Shown here: one piece after another, positions 1 to 12,289 of the stretch
How positions within the stretch are numbered: the first letter of the stretch is position 1
Layout of the letters: each line of letters begins with the position of its first letter
Assembly (NCBI GenBank): GCA_963854835.1
Contig: OY978526.1
Coordinates: forward strand, 89,931,846-89,995,845
Reading direction: 5' to 3'
DNA from: Megamerina dolium
Lineage: Eukaryota > Arthropoda > Insecta > Diptera > Megamerinidae
DNA: 64,000 nt
The notes under the pieces: model-generated
Told to the model about the DNA's origin: nothing
Databases searched by the model: none
What the model saw: the letters and a program-made list of their open reading frames with translations, nothing else
Translations under genes and position numbers: made by a program

Positions 1-155
1 ATGATGTAAATTTAAATACCATAGAAGCCTGCAAAACACACATGGATCAGTTTTTCTCTCAGAAAACCCAGAAGTTCTACACAGATGTAATAATCGCTTT
101 ACAGCAAAATGGCAAAAGGTTATCGATCAAATTTGACATATATTTGGTTTAATAA
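1..155 (+). pseudogene. C-terminal remnant of a mariner transposase
   Basis: Reading the first 155 bases forward gives a peptide with the words MDQFF, QKFYTD and, after a one-base frame change, WQKVIDQ. These match the usual C-terminal end of mariner transposases (His-Leu/Met-x-x-Phe-Phe ... Lys-Phe-Tyr ... Trp-Gln-Lys-Val-Ile). The catalytic part would lie left of the window. The frame break and lack of an open continuation show it is dead. Assignment to mariner rests on family motifs recognised by eye. Confidence 0.6.
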
Positions 156-189
156 AGCCCGTTTCAAATATAAAAAAAATCTCCTTACA

Positions 190-1495
190 GTCGGCTGGGG
201 CCGACCAAATTATACCCTGCATATGTAGATTTGTATATAAAAAGTTTACTCGAATATCCAACTTTTCTTTTATTTCCACTTTTCGAGAAACAATTTTTGC
301 ATATACTACTAATTTACACCCGAAATATGGTTGACTTTGACGAAGTAAAAGGATTTTAAGATAATTCCGAGGCTTAGTATGGGAGCTATATAAAAAGTGG
401 GCGTGGCTTACCACTTTCTAGTAAATCCAATTAATTTTTCAATGTTAATCCACACCTTAAATTTGGTGTCCTACGTTGAATAGTTTCTAAGTTATGGTGG
501 TTAACATTTTTGTTTAATTTCCTCAACTTTGTATGGGAGCCCCAATAAGAAGTGGGCGTGGTACGCAGATTTTTCTCCAGATTATTTCCGACTACGATAT
601 TAATTTAAGTGTCAATTATGGTTATTCTAGACAGAAGATTGCCGAAGTTACAGCTGTTTAAATTTAAAAGAATTTCAGTCATTTTGTAGGGGGGCTGCAA
701 TGAACAGTGGGCATGGTGCGCCCATTTCCTATGAGCATAGTTGCTCGTACAATACTTATCCATACCTTAAATCTCGTTATTCTACGCTGAATACTTTGCA
801 AGTTATAACCGGTAACATTTTTTTTAATTTCCGCAACTTTGTATGGGAGACCCAAAAAGGAGTGGGCGTGGCACACTGATTTCCTGCCATATTATTTCTG
901 ACTGCCGTGTTAATCTAAGTGTCAATTATGGTTATTCTAGACAGAAGATTGTAGAAGTTACAGCAGTTTCAATTTAAAAGAAGTACAGACACTTTATATG
1001 GGAGCTACGCTAGAAAGTAGGCGTGGCTCACCCACTTTTGGCGAGGTTATATAGTAGTATAATATAACTCTATGTGCAAAATATTGTTGTCCCAAGTGGT
1101 ATATTATGTGAGTTATAGCAAGTTAAAGATTTTAAAAATTTCGAGGTTAGTCGCTTTGAATACTTGGTGTGGGCGTGGTTATTGACCGATCATGCCCAAT
1201 ATCAATCCCCTCCGTACCCTTGGATCATAGATTACTTATGCCAAATTTCATCGAAATAGCTCAATATTTACTCAAGTTATCGTGCGAACCAGCCAGGTGA
1301 CAGACAGACGGACGGACGGACGGACGGACGGACGGACGGACGGACATCGTTAAATCGAAAATTTAATCGACGCTGATCACGAATATATATCCATGTCTAT
1401 ATCTCCGGAGATTCCTTCAAGTGGACACAAACATCTGACCGAAATGAATATACCATGCATATTGCATTATGCAGGGTATAAAAACTGTTTCATTT
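190..1495. repeat. Composite interspersed repeat, copy 1, with internal ~307-bp units
   Basis: Non-coding repeat with short inverted ends: TATACCCTGCATA near 211 and its complement ending near 1480. Inside, a unit containing 'TTTGTATGGGAG', 'AGTGGGCGTGG' and 'GTTATTCTAGACAGAAGATTG' recurs about every 307 bp (for example from 479 and again from 786). A second, more truncated copy with the same order of motifs lies in a rod intron at about 40,400-41,850. It has no coding capacity. It resembles long non-coding repeats common in brachyceran flies that end in a GACGGAC tract and a 'gcagggtata' terminus. The transposition class is unknown. Confidence 0.65.
1304..1346. repeat. (GGAC)n microsatellite
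   Basis: About ten consecutive GGAC units lie inside the composite repeat, just before its right terminal segment. Confidence 0.9.
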
Positions 1496-2820
1496 TTGGT
1501 AAAATTTGTAACCGAACTTTTTCAAACACCCAATGGGTTAATGGATTTTTGTGAACAATTCTAATGGTAAACTTTGGGTAAATTATATTAGATACCAATT
1601 TTTTTAAGATTCCCAATAATCTGGACATTGAATAATTCGTTCTATACTTGATATCTGAACTTGATACATGAAAATAAGTTAAATAAAAATTTGTAGCTGA
1701 TACATTTTATGTTTGTTAAAAAAAATATTCAGTTAAATGTTATAATATTTGTAATAAAAGTTTTCTTATACAAAATACTAAATTACATAGAAGAGTGAAT
1801 TACATATTATTGCACAATTAATTACAAAATCTCTCTCTTAGGAGGAAACTATGACATTTTGGAAATATGTAAGTCTTCTAAGTAAGGTATACGGTCAGAG
1901 ATAATCATATAAATGACTGTTATTAGACAAAGCAAAACGACAATGTTTATTCCTGGTAATGATAATAAATCTTCAAAATAACATTAAAGCAAATAGCAAA
2001 AAAAAGTTGAAGTGTTATACTCATAAGTGTTTATGGAACCTAAGTGAAAATATACTTTTGAGTATTTACGAGTATACTTTACTTATAAAATATTAAACAC
2101 ACTGCATTTAAATGAATGCATCATTCTTTATTAAAAGACCTTGAAAATAATTAACAGGATATACATATACCACACTTATATGTTTATGAACTTGAAAATT
2201 TTACTTACACTCTAGTAAGATGTTCCTAGTGAAATATCACATAATTTTTTTTTTTTTTTATAAATTTACTTTATATCTTTAACTATAAGATGCATCTACC
2301 TCCATCCATGAAAATGATATATTTGTACTATCTATTAAATAACACTGACCCCATTGAACTCACCACAGAATTTCACACTTTCACACCAAATAAGTGCTTT
2401 GGAATCAGCATTCGTAGCTAGGCATTGATGAAATTGAGGTGGAATAACTATATAGTCACTTGTTCCATTACCATGTCATGCATTCATGTACTATGTACAT
2501 CAAACTAATTTATGGGTATACGTATGCATTGAAATACTGCCACACATTTCTCTCAGAAATTGATTAATAAATTATCACACCATGGACGATAATGAGATAA
2601 ATATGTACATGAACATATTTCGTTAATATACAACAGCTTGAGAAACGTTAATACAAATATTACATATATACATTTACCATACATCATATCAATATCTCTA
2701 GTTATAGAGAACCCTTTTAAGCGGAGACACCTACAAATCTCATAAAACTTTCAGTCTCAAAGAAATTTTTATGTTTTTTCATACAAAATACATTGTCATA
2801 ATCGGATATTCCGGATATTG
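1496..2820. other. AT-rich intergenic DNA, nothing recognised
   Basis: Very AT-rich sequence with many short poly-A and poly-T runs, for example a T run near 2,248. No open frame, RNA gene or clear repeat boundary was recognised. Confidence 0.6.
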
Positions 2821-2825
2821 AAGAA

Positions 2826-3300
2826 CTAAACTGTCGTACTCTTGCTAACAGGTGCTACTTTGGGCTAAGTAAGCAATTGAGAAATCAGGCCCTCTCTCGA
2901 AAAACGAAAACCACACTCTACAAGTCTGTCACATGCCTGTACTTACATATGGCGCCAAAGCTTGGACAATTTCCACCTCAGATGAGAGAATGCTCGGAGT
3001 TTTCGAGAGAAAAGTCCTACGCAAGATCTTTGGACCTATTTGCGTTGGTGGTGAGTATCAAATAAGGTACAATCATGAGCTAAATTAGCTGTATGCCAAC
3101 ACCGACACTGAGTAAAGCGCCTTAAAATTCAGCGGCTGCTCTGGTTAGGTCATGTCGAGCGAATGGAAGAACACGCTCTGGCTAAGAAGGTATTATATTC
3201 GGAACCCGCTAGTGGACGACCCAGAAGAGGAAGACCTAACGTCCGGTGGAAAGATCAAGTATTGGAGAACTTGTCAGCGCTTAGAATCGGTAAACTCATA
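2826..3300 (+). pseudogene. Non-LTR retrotransposon RT 3' fragment, family 1 copy A
   Basis: Broken frames encode the C-terminal part of a reverse transcriptase: TLANRCYFGLSKQLR, ALSRKTKTTLYKS, then WLGHVERMEEHA, AKKVLYSEPASGR and GRPNVRWKDQV. The same string of motifs occurs at 13,240, 20,236 (-), 43,575 (-) and 45,950 in this window, so this is a dispersed family. The reading frame is interrupted near 2,990-3,130, so the copy is inactive. The clade is uncertain; an RTE- or craft-like endonuclease/RT is my best guess. Confidence 0.75.
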
Positions 3301-3387
3301 ATAACAGTTCTTCAAAAACTTTCATTACCAAAATATACTCTATAGCTGATCAATATTGGAATATTTGCAATTGTAGACAGAGAGAAG

Positions 3388-3712
3388 AGTGTGTGCCGTA
3401 GCTCAGTGGTTAGTGTAGGTCGTGGGTTTAATCCACGGCTGAAGCATAACGAATTTAATATTGAAAAGATTTTTCTTTCGAACGGTACCCACCTGTCGGC
3501 AACCAATTGGCAATTCTTCCGTCAGTAACAATTTGTCATGGAAAGAACTCTGTGACAAATCTCAGAAAAAGTGATTTTGCAAGAATTCTGCCATTCGGAT
3601 CCAGCTAAAATAATTAGGTAACTGGTAATACTGTCCAAAACTTTAGCACGCACAACAGTAATGGAAGAGAAGCTTGGCCAAAGAGTCCTTCGGGGTTTTA
3701 GGGTTGGGTAAG
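3388..3712 (+). repeat. tRNA-derived SINE, copy 1 (tail type A)
   Basis: Starts with a tRNA-like head carrying a box A ('TAGCTCAGTGGTTAGTG') and box B ('GTGGGTTTAATCCACGG'). The anticodon-arm region between them is deleted relative to other copies. The body contains 'CGAACGGTACCCACCTGTCGG', 'TGGCAATTCTTCCGTCAG' and 'GCACGCACAACAGTAATGG'. The tail ends in 'CCTTCGGGGTTTTA', matching the copies at 15,936 and 30,432. It lies next to an oppositely oriented copy at 3,718. Confidence 0.8.
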
Positions 3713-3717
3713 CTTTT

Positions 3718-4062
3718 ATGTGGCTACCCTGTATCTCTGACAGGACGCACTTAGGCCAGAAAGGTCAATTGTGATACCACCGAGCTTCTCTTCCAATACT
3801 GTTGTGTGTGTTAAATTTGGACAGCATTAGAAGGGACCTACTTATATTAGCCGATTCAGAATGGCAGAACTCTTGTGAAATCACTTTAACTTAGTTTTGT
3901 CACAGAGCTCTTTTAAGAATCATTTTTTAGCACCGTTCGAAGGAAGTCTTTTCGATAACAAATTTTGTAATGCTTCAGTCGGGGAGATTGAACCCACGAC
4001 CTACAGATCAGAAGGCCAACGCACTAACTACTGAGCACCCAAGCTTTAAGTGCTACACATTT
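3718..4062 (-). repeat. tRNA-derived SINE, copy 2 (tail type B)
   Basis: Read on the minus strand it has the tRNA-like head (complement visible at about 3,990-4,045, including 'CAGATCAGAAGGCCAACGCA') and the shared body. Its 3' part is a different tail, 'GGCCTAAGTGCGTCCTGTCAG' followed by 'GGGTAGCCACATAA', also present in the copy at 8,945. Two tail subtypes therefore share one head and body. It is tail-to-tail with copy 1. Confidence 0.8.
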
Positions 4063-4479
4063 ATTTTGTATTTATTAATTTTTTTTTTTTTTTTAACAGA
4101 AAGAAGGAGAGTGAGATAGAGATAAGAGATTTGACAATACAATAAAGCTCTTTCGGAAGCTTTTCTGTTGAGTATATGTTTTGTCGGAAGAATGGTTTCA
4201 TCTAACAAATTTTTGACTTCCTAATAAAATGAGTTGATCGAATTTGCATTTGAGTTCGATTTGCTAAAGATAGCAAAATAAAATTTCAAACGATTTAGAA
4301 ATAAAGTCAAGTCAAGATAAGTTAAACTGGATAACGGTGACATAGCACATTTGGTTAGTGGGTTCACATTTTGGGGCTGAGGCCGTAATTTCAAGCCACG
4401 GCCGCAAGTTTTTTGAGAAGAGAAACAAAAAAATGCGATGGTCAAAATCAATGAGTTATAGCTCGAATTGCTTCAGCAC

Positions 4480-4761
4480 GCACCTTAATCGCCAGATTTA
4501 GCTCCTTCGGACTATTTTCTATTTCCAAAGTTGAAAAAATCGCTTGGTGATAGAAGATTTGCAAACAATGAAGAGGTCTGCGGTAGATGACTATTTTAAT
4601 GAGCTAGACAGTTCATACTATAAACAGGGTATCCAAGCTATAGAATATCGCCGGAAAAAGTGTATAGAACTAAAAGGAGATTATGTTGAGAAATAAAGAC
4701 AAATTTTTCCAAATTTTTTGTGTTTTCTTTGTTGGGTCGGGTAGTTCTGGGAGCGCCCTCG
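4480..4761 (+). pseudogene. Mariner 3' half with terminal inverted repeat
   Basis: Encodes the end of a mariner transposase with frame damage (SP/DLAPSDYF region, then RRFANNEE, YYKQGIQAIEYR). It ends in 'TTCTGGGAGCGCCCTCG' followed by TA, which is the terminal inverted repeat of the element at 17,530-18,215. The 5' half is missing, so this is a truncated non-autonomous relic of the same mariner subfamily. Confidence 0.75.
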
Positions 4762-5802
4762 TATTGCCATAAAAATGCGTATGATTTAGATCTTTGATAC
4801 AACTCAAAGAGACGATGTCATAATTCCTATGCTGTTCGGAATCAGTTAATGTTATATTAATGTATCCTCTCTAGTACTGTCTAAATTTCAAAATAAAATA
4901 AGAAAAACTCTGTCAAATCATTCATAAGAGCCTATAAAGCAAACTTTATAGGCGGAAACCTTTACATTCGAAATTAGCTTGGTTGAGCCCAGAATTTATC
5001 TATTGCACTTATTTAAAATTAATACCTATATGTTACATATTTAGGTACAACACGTAGCGAAAGGTGCAGTGTATGAACGACTAAAAAAAGTGCTCAGATA
5101 CATGGTGGAGGTTTACTTATTCAGAAGCATTTAAGCGTAAGTGAAAAATTTTCTATAGAAATTGACGAGTGTGAAATAATATAAATTAATTGTATATACT
5201 ACAATATAAAGTATATGAATGTGGCTCAACATACCTACTTGTAGTATATAATACGTGTATGCTTATATGTTGATGTTGGTAACATTGTTTAAGTGGTTTC
5301 TTTAATTTAAAAATATATTTTGATTTTCACATGTTATTTTACTTTCTTAGTTATATTATATGTTTTTTTTTTCTTGTGTTATATTATAAAAATAATTTTA
5401 AAAAAGAATACCAAAAGGATGAGGTTAAGTGCGGTACTTATTTATGTATGTATGTAATTATCACATATACATATGTATATTATAAGTGTTTGACGCAAAT
5501 GTTGATATAAAAAGCAAGATAAAATTATAATTTTTCTATAGTTGATACATATGTTTTATAATGGAGAGGTAGATTGTCACATAGATTGTTGGTCTGAAGA
5601 AAATAGGTTGGTGCTTTGTATTTTCTTAATATAGGACAGAATGTAGCTTTAGCTCAGTAACATTGTACTATAGCGAGCAAGGTCGTTTAATATATAAAAC
5701 GCAAGGAGTCTTGGTAACATGTTGTGAAGCTTTTCAAAAAAAAATCTTTAAAAGAAACTTATGCTCGAAATTTATATTGACGTATAGGAAATTCATAATA
5801 TA
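4762..5802. other. AT-rich intergenic DNA
   Basis: No gene or RNA recognised. Contains simple AT-rich tracts and 'TATGTATGTATG'-type microsatellite stretches near 5,445 and 5,470. Confidence 0.6.
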
Positions 5803-6640
5803 TCAATTTAAGAGATTTTTGATTCTTGCTTGAAAATGATTCATACGCTGGATCCAATTTTGGCATACTCTCTCCAACATATCGGCCGGTATCTCACGAA
5901 TAAAATCTTCAGTATTGGCTTCCAGTGCGTCAACCGTTGCGGGCGTGTCGCTATAGACATGAGCCTTAACATAGCCCCACAAAAAATAGTCTAAATCGCA
6001 CGATTTACGAGTCCAATTGACCGGTCCCAAACTCATACTCATCAGGGCCATTGTTTCGCGTGCTGTGTGGCATGTGGCACCGTCTAGTTGAAACCACATG
6101 TCAGCCAAATCTAGCTCTTTCATTTTGGGCCAAAAAAAATTTATAATCATCGCACGATAGCGCTCGCCATTCACAGTAACGTTCCTGCCTTCGTCATCTT
6201 TGAAAACGTATGGTCCAATGATGCCACCGGCCCATAATCCACAACAAACAGTGCATTTTTCGGGATACATTGGTAGGTCTCTCAATGCTTCTGGCTGCTC
6301 TTCACACCAAATACAGCAATTTTGATTGTTCTCGTATCCATTCAACCAAAAATGAGCTTCGTCGCTGAACACAAGAAAGTGCACGATGCACTTTCTTAAC
6401 CGAGCATAAATTTTGATAATAAAATTCAATAATCTGCAAGCGTTGTTCATTTGTAAGTTGATTCATGGTTAAATTATAGACCAAACTGAACATGTTTGAC
6501 AGTAACATGTTACACGAAAACAGCTGAGCTGCCAAAAAGAAAGTTGCTAAAAAATCACCCTGTATTTTTGCAAATGAGAAACTGTAATTATTGAATTTTA
6601 GAAGAGAAAATCTAAAAAATTGATTATTACTCCACAACAC
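5803..6640 (-). pseudogene. Internally deleted DDE transposase, Tc1/mariner superfamily
   Basis: The minus strand has two overlapping frames. The upstream frame (from about 6,470) encodes an N-terminal helix-turn-helix start, LTNEQRLQIIEFYYQN. The downstream frame (to 5,803) encodes the catalytic domain: FSDEAHFWLNGY (first Asp), a GGIIGPYVFKD segment, FQLDGATCHTAR (second Asp), then CDL-DYFLWGY. Family members usually read DLTPLDYFLWG here, so the third-Asp motif has lost residues. The link between HTH and catalytic domain is deleted and out of frame. A candidate end, 'ACAGGGTGATTTTTTAGCAAC', lies near 6,540-6,563; the other end was not found. Confidence 0.85.
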
Positions 6641-6661
6641 TCACAAGAGATGCAACGATAT

Positions 6662-7229
6662 TAGTTGTTAAAATGTTTCTTTCGCCCTGGAAGTATGCAA
6701 TAAATAGTGCGAAAAAATCAAGTAATACATTCGTTAGCATCACTTTCATTCAAACTTATCCTGTTTTTTTGCAGAAAATTAATTAAATACGTATACATAC
6801 ATGAGATTATTAAGATTAAGCGACCAAATATTATTTTCACTAAAAGAATTACGAGAATTATTGGACGTCTATGTATAAGAATATATTGTAAATAGGTTTT
6901 TATACGCACACACACACACACATTTATAGATTATTTAATTAAAATGTATAAAGATTACGAGAAATGTAAAAGAAGACAAAACTTGCGTTATATAGATAGG
7001 TACTTACGTAAGATGCAAAATGCAAATTAAAAGGGAAAAACATTTTTACTTTCAAGGACAATGTTAAAATCACTGAAAGCGTTAAGTGCATTCGGTAGTT
7101 TTTTACTTATATACAATATCATGAGCGCTTATGACATACATACTACCTTATATTTTAAGCACTGCTGCAATATACTATATATATATACTTTTTATAATAT
7201 AAATATATTTTTATACACACTAGTATACC

Positions 7230-7265
<36 letters not shown>

Positions 7266-8040
7266 CGAACATGTTGAAAATGTACTGAAATCTATGACGT
7301 CAGTTAGTCAGTGAGATAACAACGATAAGTATAGTACTTAAGGCACAGGCTAATTTCAATGCCAGATGAGAAAGGGAGTTAAAGAGAAATGCGGCAAGAA
7401 TATACGAATATATAGAAGAAAATCAAATAAGCAATTTATGCTTGTGTTCAAGCATGCACCTAAGTGTGTATGTGTGTGCGCCTGGTGTTGTAAAGTGATA
7501 AATATAATGTTGTCCATCAGTGAAGTAAGTTAATACATTACTTGCATATTCAAATTCGCTGATTTTCATTTATTCTACACACACCGTCTTGCACAGTAGG
7601 ATAAAAAGTAGAAAGTTGCCATTTATTATTTGTCTCATTGTATGCTAAAAGGGTACTCCGCCTTATTACATTTAATAGAAATGCACAAAATCGACCTTTT
7701 AACTTTTACGCTAAAGCAAAAAAAAGAAAACCATAACGAATTCTTTATTTTAGTTTACATTAAAGGTGAATATATAGGCATACCTCTTATTATAACCAAC
7801 AAACAAACAGCAAGTCATAAATATTATAGAATTTATGGATGTACTCTGACAGCAGCAGTATTAAAAACTCAATTGGGGCAATTGGGTTGTGGCAATTAAT
7901 TCTTATCGGGAAACTTTTCATTATAATTCCATTCAAACGATTTTCCATAGAAATTCCTTACACCTTAATGCATACATCTGCATATATACAATAAAAAAAT
8001 ATAACCCAGTAGGAAATTTTGAAAGTTATCATTATTATAT
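6662..8040. other. AT-rich intergenic DNA with an (AC)n microsatellite
   Basis: No convincing gene. A (CA)n run of about 14 units is at 7,234-7,262 and a shorter one near 6,908-6,922. The open frame at 7,630-7,899 begins with a non-ATG codon, has no recognisable domain and is not called. Confidence 0.6.
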
Positions 8041-8530
8041 TTTAAACATAAACATATTGTAAATATAATACATTGCAAATTTATCTGAAGATCTGAAAAA
8101 TAATTGTTAATACAATTACTAAACAAATTAGAGCTGAATGACTAGTTTAAGGGGAAGGCCTGAAAGGAGTCCTGGGGTGTTTCTTAGACCTTAGTTTCTT
8201 AGACCTCAATCTTTTTCAATATAAACATATTGTAAAGACAATACATTGCAAATTTATCTGAAGATCTGAAAAATAATTGTTAATACAATTACTAAACAAA
8301 TTAGAGCTGAATGACTAGTTAAAGGAGTAGGCCTGAAAGGAGTCCTGGGGTAAAAATGTCGTTTCTTAGACCTTAGTCCTTTTCAATATAAACATATTGT
8401 AAATACAATATATTGCAAATTTATCTGTACAAATTAGAGCTGAATAACTAGTTTAAAGAGTAGACCTGAAAGGAGTTCTGCGGTCGTTTCTTAGATCTTA
8501 GTTTCTTAGAACTTAGTCGTCGATTTCAGA
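8041..8530. repeat. Tandem repeat, three ~172-bp units
   Basis: The block 'CATATTGTAAA..CAATA..TTGCAAATTTATCTG ... AATTAGAGCTGAAT..ACTAGTT ... CCTGAAAGGAGT' occurs from about 8,048, 8,222 and 8,394. The third unit has an internal deletion after 'TTTATCTG'. Units end in repeats of 'TTTCTTAGA'. No coding capacity. This is a short minisatellite array. Confidence 0.85.
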
Positions 8531-8944
8531 TCTTAGTTTTCACATTCATACGTTGTACATATATAAATTTAATTATTTTGCAATCAATATTTAAGTACAG
8601 CTATCTAATATATATAAACACACATATAGTAGTTATGGGATAGTGGCATATGGGGATAATTAATTATGTAATTTTTCTTAGGTTCTGTAACAAAATTCGA
8701 ATAATTGACCCCACCTTAAGGTCAATATTTCGAAAACATTGAAGGAAGGAATCGACAAGCAATCCTCCCCAACATTTTTTTGCAATATAATTACCTCTTA
8801 GGAGGGAATCCGCTACAAAATCTTCCTAAAAGCACCTGAAATCCAATAACTTAAATATGTTTTTATAAAATTGGCTTCTGCCACATCATAGGTGCACCTA
8901 CATTTTACTTTTTAATATTTTTCCTGAGCATACTTACTTCCTAT

Positions 8945-9290
8945 ACGTGGGTGCCGTAGCTCAGAAGTTAGTGCGTGGGCCTTCTGATCTGTAGTATAAG
9001 TATAAGTATAAGAAAATGTAATATCCAAAAGAGTTTTCTTTCGAACGGTACCCACCTGCCGGCAAGAATTGGCAATTCTTCCGTCAGTAAAAATGCTTCT
9101 TAAAAGTGCTCTGTGACAAAACTAAAGGAACCGGCTAATATAAGTAGGTACCTTCTAATGCTGTCCAAATTTAACACGCACAACAATATTGGAAGAGAAG
9201 CTCGGTGGTATCACAATGGGTCTTTCTGGCCTAAGTGTGTCCTCTCAGAGAGAGGGCAGCCACTTAACCTAACTTGACCTACTTCTTATC
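8945..9290 (+). repeat. tRNA-derived SINE, copy 3 (tail type B)
   Basis: Begins with 'GTGGGTGCCGTAGCTCAG' and 'TTAGTGCG', then the 'CTTCTGATCTGTAG' arm. Box B is replaced by a short 'TATAAG' microsatellite. The body ('GGTACCCACCTGCCGGCAAG', 'AACACGCACAACA') and the type-B tail ('GGCCTAAGTGTGTCC', then 'ACTTAACCTAACTTGACC') follow. The CTAAC-rich terminus may be the 3' tail. Confidence 0.8.
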
Positions 9291-12289
9291 ACCTGACAAA
9301 ATGGACTACAAATACCTGCAATTCTTTTAATACAATTCTAATGTGACGTAGGTAAATGAGTAATGATGCCATATTGATTAAACTCAAAGTTTTTTTGAAC
9401 AATAACATTTTTCTTGTTGAAATTGCACTTTTCGTATATTTTAGCTTTCTTGAAGCGGCTCCCAGCTATTGTGAGGTTATTTGTTGAATTTCCTTATTGT
9501 TGTTAACCACGAGGCGGGTAACCTTCATCACCACCGCATCCGCACCTCACATTTCTTGGGCTAATACTTTTTTTTCCCCGAAACCTAATAAATAGGAGGA
9601 TCTATGTACGTATGAAAATCCAGTCGCCCCACACACAATCCCATAGCTAATATACAATACAAATATACATACATGCTTCTGTCATCGTTCCTTTAGTGCC
9701 AGTACCACCCATCATAATGCAAAAGCCACTGCACACTCTTATAATTCAACGACATTGGTTCTCGGTGGCATCCTCTTGAGTCACTGCGACACTAGCAAAA
9801 ACAAAAAAAAAACAATAACAACTACTACTGCAACAACTACAACAAGAATAATAATAAGAAAGTGTGCTTCAGTATCAACGCTAACGAGCAAATTGATTGG
9901 AAAATTATGATCCTTGAATTTTGAAACTTTTATATACATTATAAGTACATACATACATGTATGTATGTGTATGTGTATGCGATTATATTTATAGACACTT
10001 TTTTTTCATATATTTCTTATGTTATATAGAACATAAAAAAAAAAGTAAAATTAAAATATGTAATGCAAAAACTTCAAATTCAACATAATTACCATCGGGC
10101 AATTGATAATTCTTTCGTCTGGAAGTGAAACTTGGCTAGGTTTTTTGCTATTTTAGGACTATTTATTTATTTATTTTTTTTTTTACTATTAAATAACTAA
10201 GAAAATGTTATTTCGTTTTTTTATTCTAGTGGCGACTCTAGCAGGAGAGAAAACAATTCATTTGAAGCTAAGACGTCAAATAATTGTTCTCCATTTTTTT
10301 GTATTTTACCTGAAGTGCCTTAATATAGAAATAAACTAACTTAAATTATATTTTAATTTTACACTAAATATAATTGATTTATTTCTTTCAAATTCGAATG
10401 CAAATTTTGTGCTAATTTTAAAATTGTCGGCATTTTCGAAAGCGATTATAAAAACCACAATCATTACCACACCACTATGGTACACATACTCGTATCAACA
10501 GCATAACAGCACTTGATAAAGTCAATCAATAATTTATTCCATATACTCTTGAGCAAAAATCGTTTAACATTGAAAACAACAGTACGTACAAGAAGCTATA
10601 ATAATAGTCGAACTACATACATATGTACGTACTTAATACTAGGACATAGCATCAGCATTAGTATCAATACCAAGGCACTACTTAGTCAATAGGCCCCATC
10701 GATAAGAATTGGAGAGAAGAAGAAGAAAAAATCAGACGCGCATACATTTGCAATATATCATAGTATTCGCTGAAACACTTATTTATACATGTACCCAACA
10801 TGTATCCATACATGTATCTATACATGTATATGTATATAAATGTACTTATATGTAGAGTATATGTTGTAATGACGACAGATTAGGCAATGTCAAAGCACTC
10901 AAAGAATTTATATATATGTTAAGTGCTTAGAACAACAACAAAATGCATACATATCGTATATTTAAAGCAAAATTGCAAAATAATATTAATAGTATTTATT
11001 ACAACTGTGTTAAATTCAAATTCAATACTTGGTATTATTCATTATTTTAAGTGTTTATGAAAAATAAAAAGAATTTAATTTTTTCCTAGGTGCGATCACT
11101 ATATTTATATTTTGAAAAAAAAAAAAAGAAGAAGAAAACCCCAGCTAAAATTAAGAAATGCATTGTATTCTTCATCCACAGCGCAGAATCCCTTTACGAA
11201 TGTATCAAAAAAGAGAAGAAGAAAATAAAAATATAAGAAGAACTAGTACTACTTTCGCTTTCTTTGCTGTTCAGTGCAGTTAGTTAGTGAAAAGGAAAAT
11301 GAAATTTCAACAACTATCTATACAAAAAAAAGCCACAATCACCATCCTCATCATCATCATCATCATCATCATCGTTATTGTCCTCATCGTCGTCGTTGTC
11401 GTCGTCGTCGTCGTTGTCGTCGTTGTCGTCTTCATTATCAAAGCAATCATTATTGCTTACTTGCCGTCACATCATCAACGTCAAGCAGTCATCATATAAT
11501 ACATCCTCAATTGCTGAATACAACATAAATATATAGTAAACTGCTCTATAACAGAATAATATATGCTTCAGATAACATACAAGTTTAAATTCAAATTTCA
11601 CTCAAATTAATGTCAGTTACGAAGGGATATTCAACGAATTAACATCTAATTTACAACCCCCAACAACGAAATATATATATATATATAGATATAGTGGAAA
11701 TGGACTAGATTGTGTTGTTAAAAATTTAATCAGATAGTATTTTAATTAAAATCTTAAATAAAAAAAAAAATGAAAGATTTTATTTAAAAATATATTTTAG
11801 AGAAATTAAAATAAATTTCATGAAATACAAATTAATTTCCAATTTTGTTATATAATTCAAATACGTAATCGCCATTTTAAAATCATAATTCAAATAAATG
11901 TGTAAAACAATTCATTAATATATTGGTTATTTAAAACTATTATAATAAGCAATTTTATGAGAAAAAAAAACAAAACAATTATCTATTCGTAGCCGCATAT
12001 AGGACACAATTGGATTTAAATAAGCATTTATAATATAAATATATTCATAAAATCGGTAAGTTATAATCAGTATTATAATGAAAATAAATTTCATATTTTT
12101 TTTATTATTTATTTTTTTATTTTTTTATTTTTATTTTTTTTTTTATTTTTTTATTTTTTTTTTTTATTTATTACACCTGCCTTTCTACAGCTCTAAGTAA
12201 TTATTTTTACAATTAAGTTTTCAGTTCATATTAAATCATTATTTAATACTTAATCTATTTAATTTAATCTATAACAAATACAGATATTA
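9291..12289. other. AT-rich intergenic DNA with low-complexity tracts
   Basis: No gene recognised over 3 kb. Contains trinucleotide microsatellites at 11,342-11,440 (ATC/GTC), which produce spurious His/Arg or Ile/Val open frames, a T-rich (ATTTTTT)n block at about 12,098-12,172 and several ATGTATGT runs near 9,950. It could hold regulatory DNA, but nothing can be named. Confidence 0.6.

Noticed and set aside
3388..3440. tRNA gene-like sequence with box A and box B
   Set aside because: It is the head of a SINE; the anticodon arm is deleted here and the cloverleaf does not close in the other copies, so it is not a functional tRNA.
11274..11528. Open frames rich in His/Arg or Ile/Val
   Set aside because: They are translations of an ATC/GTC trinucleotide microsatellite, with no start context or domain.
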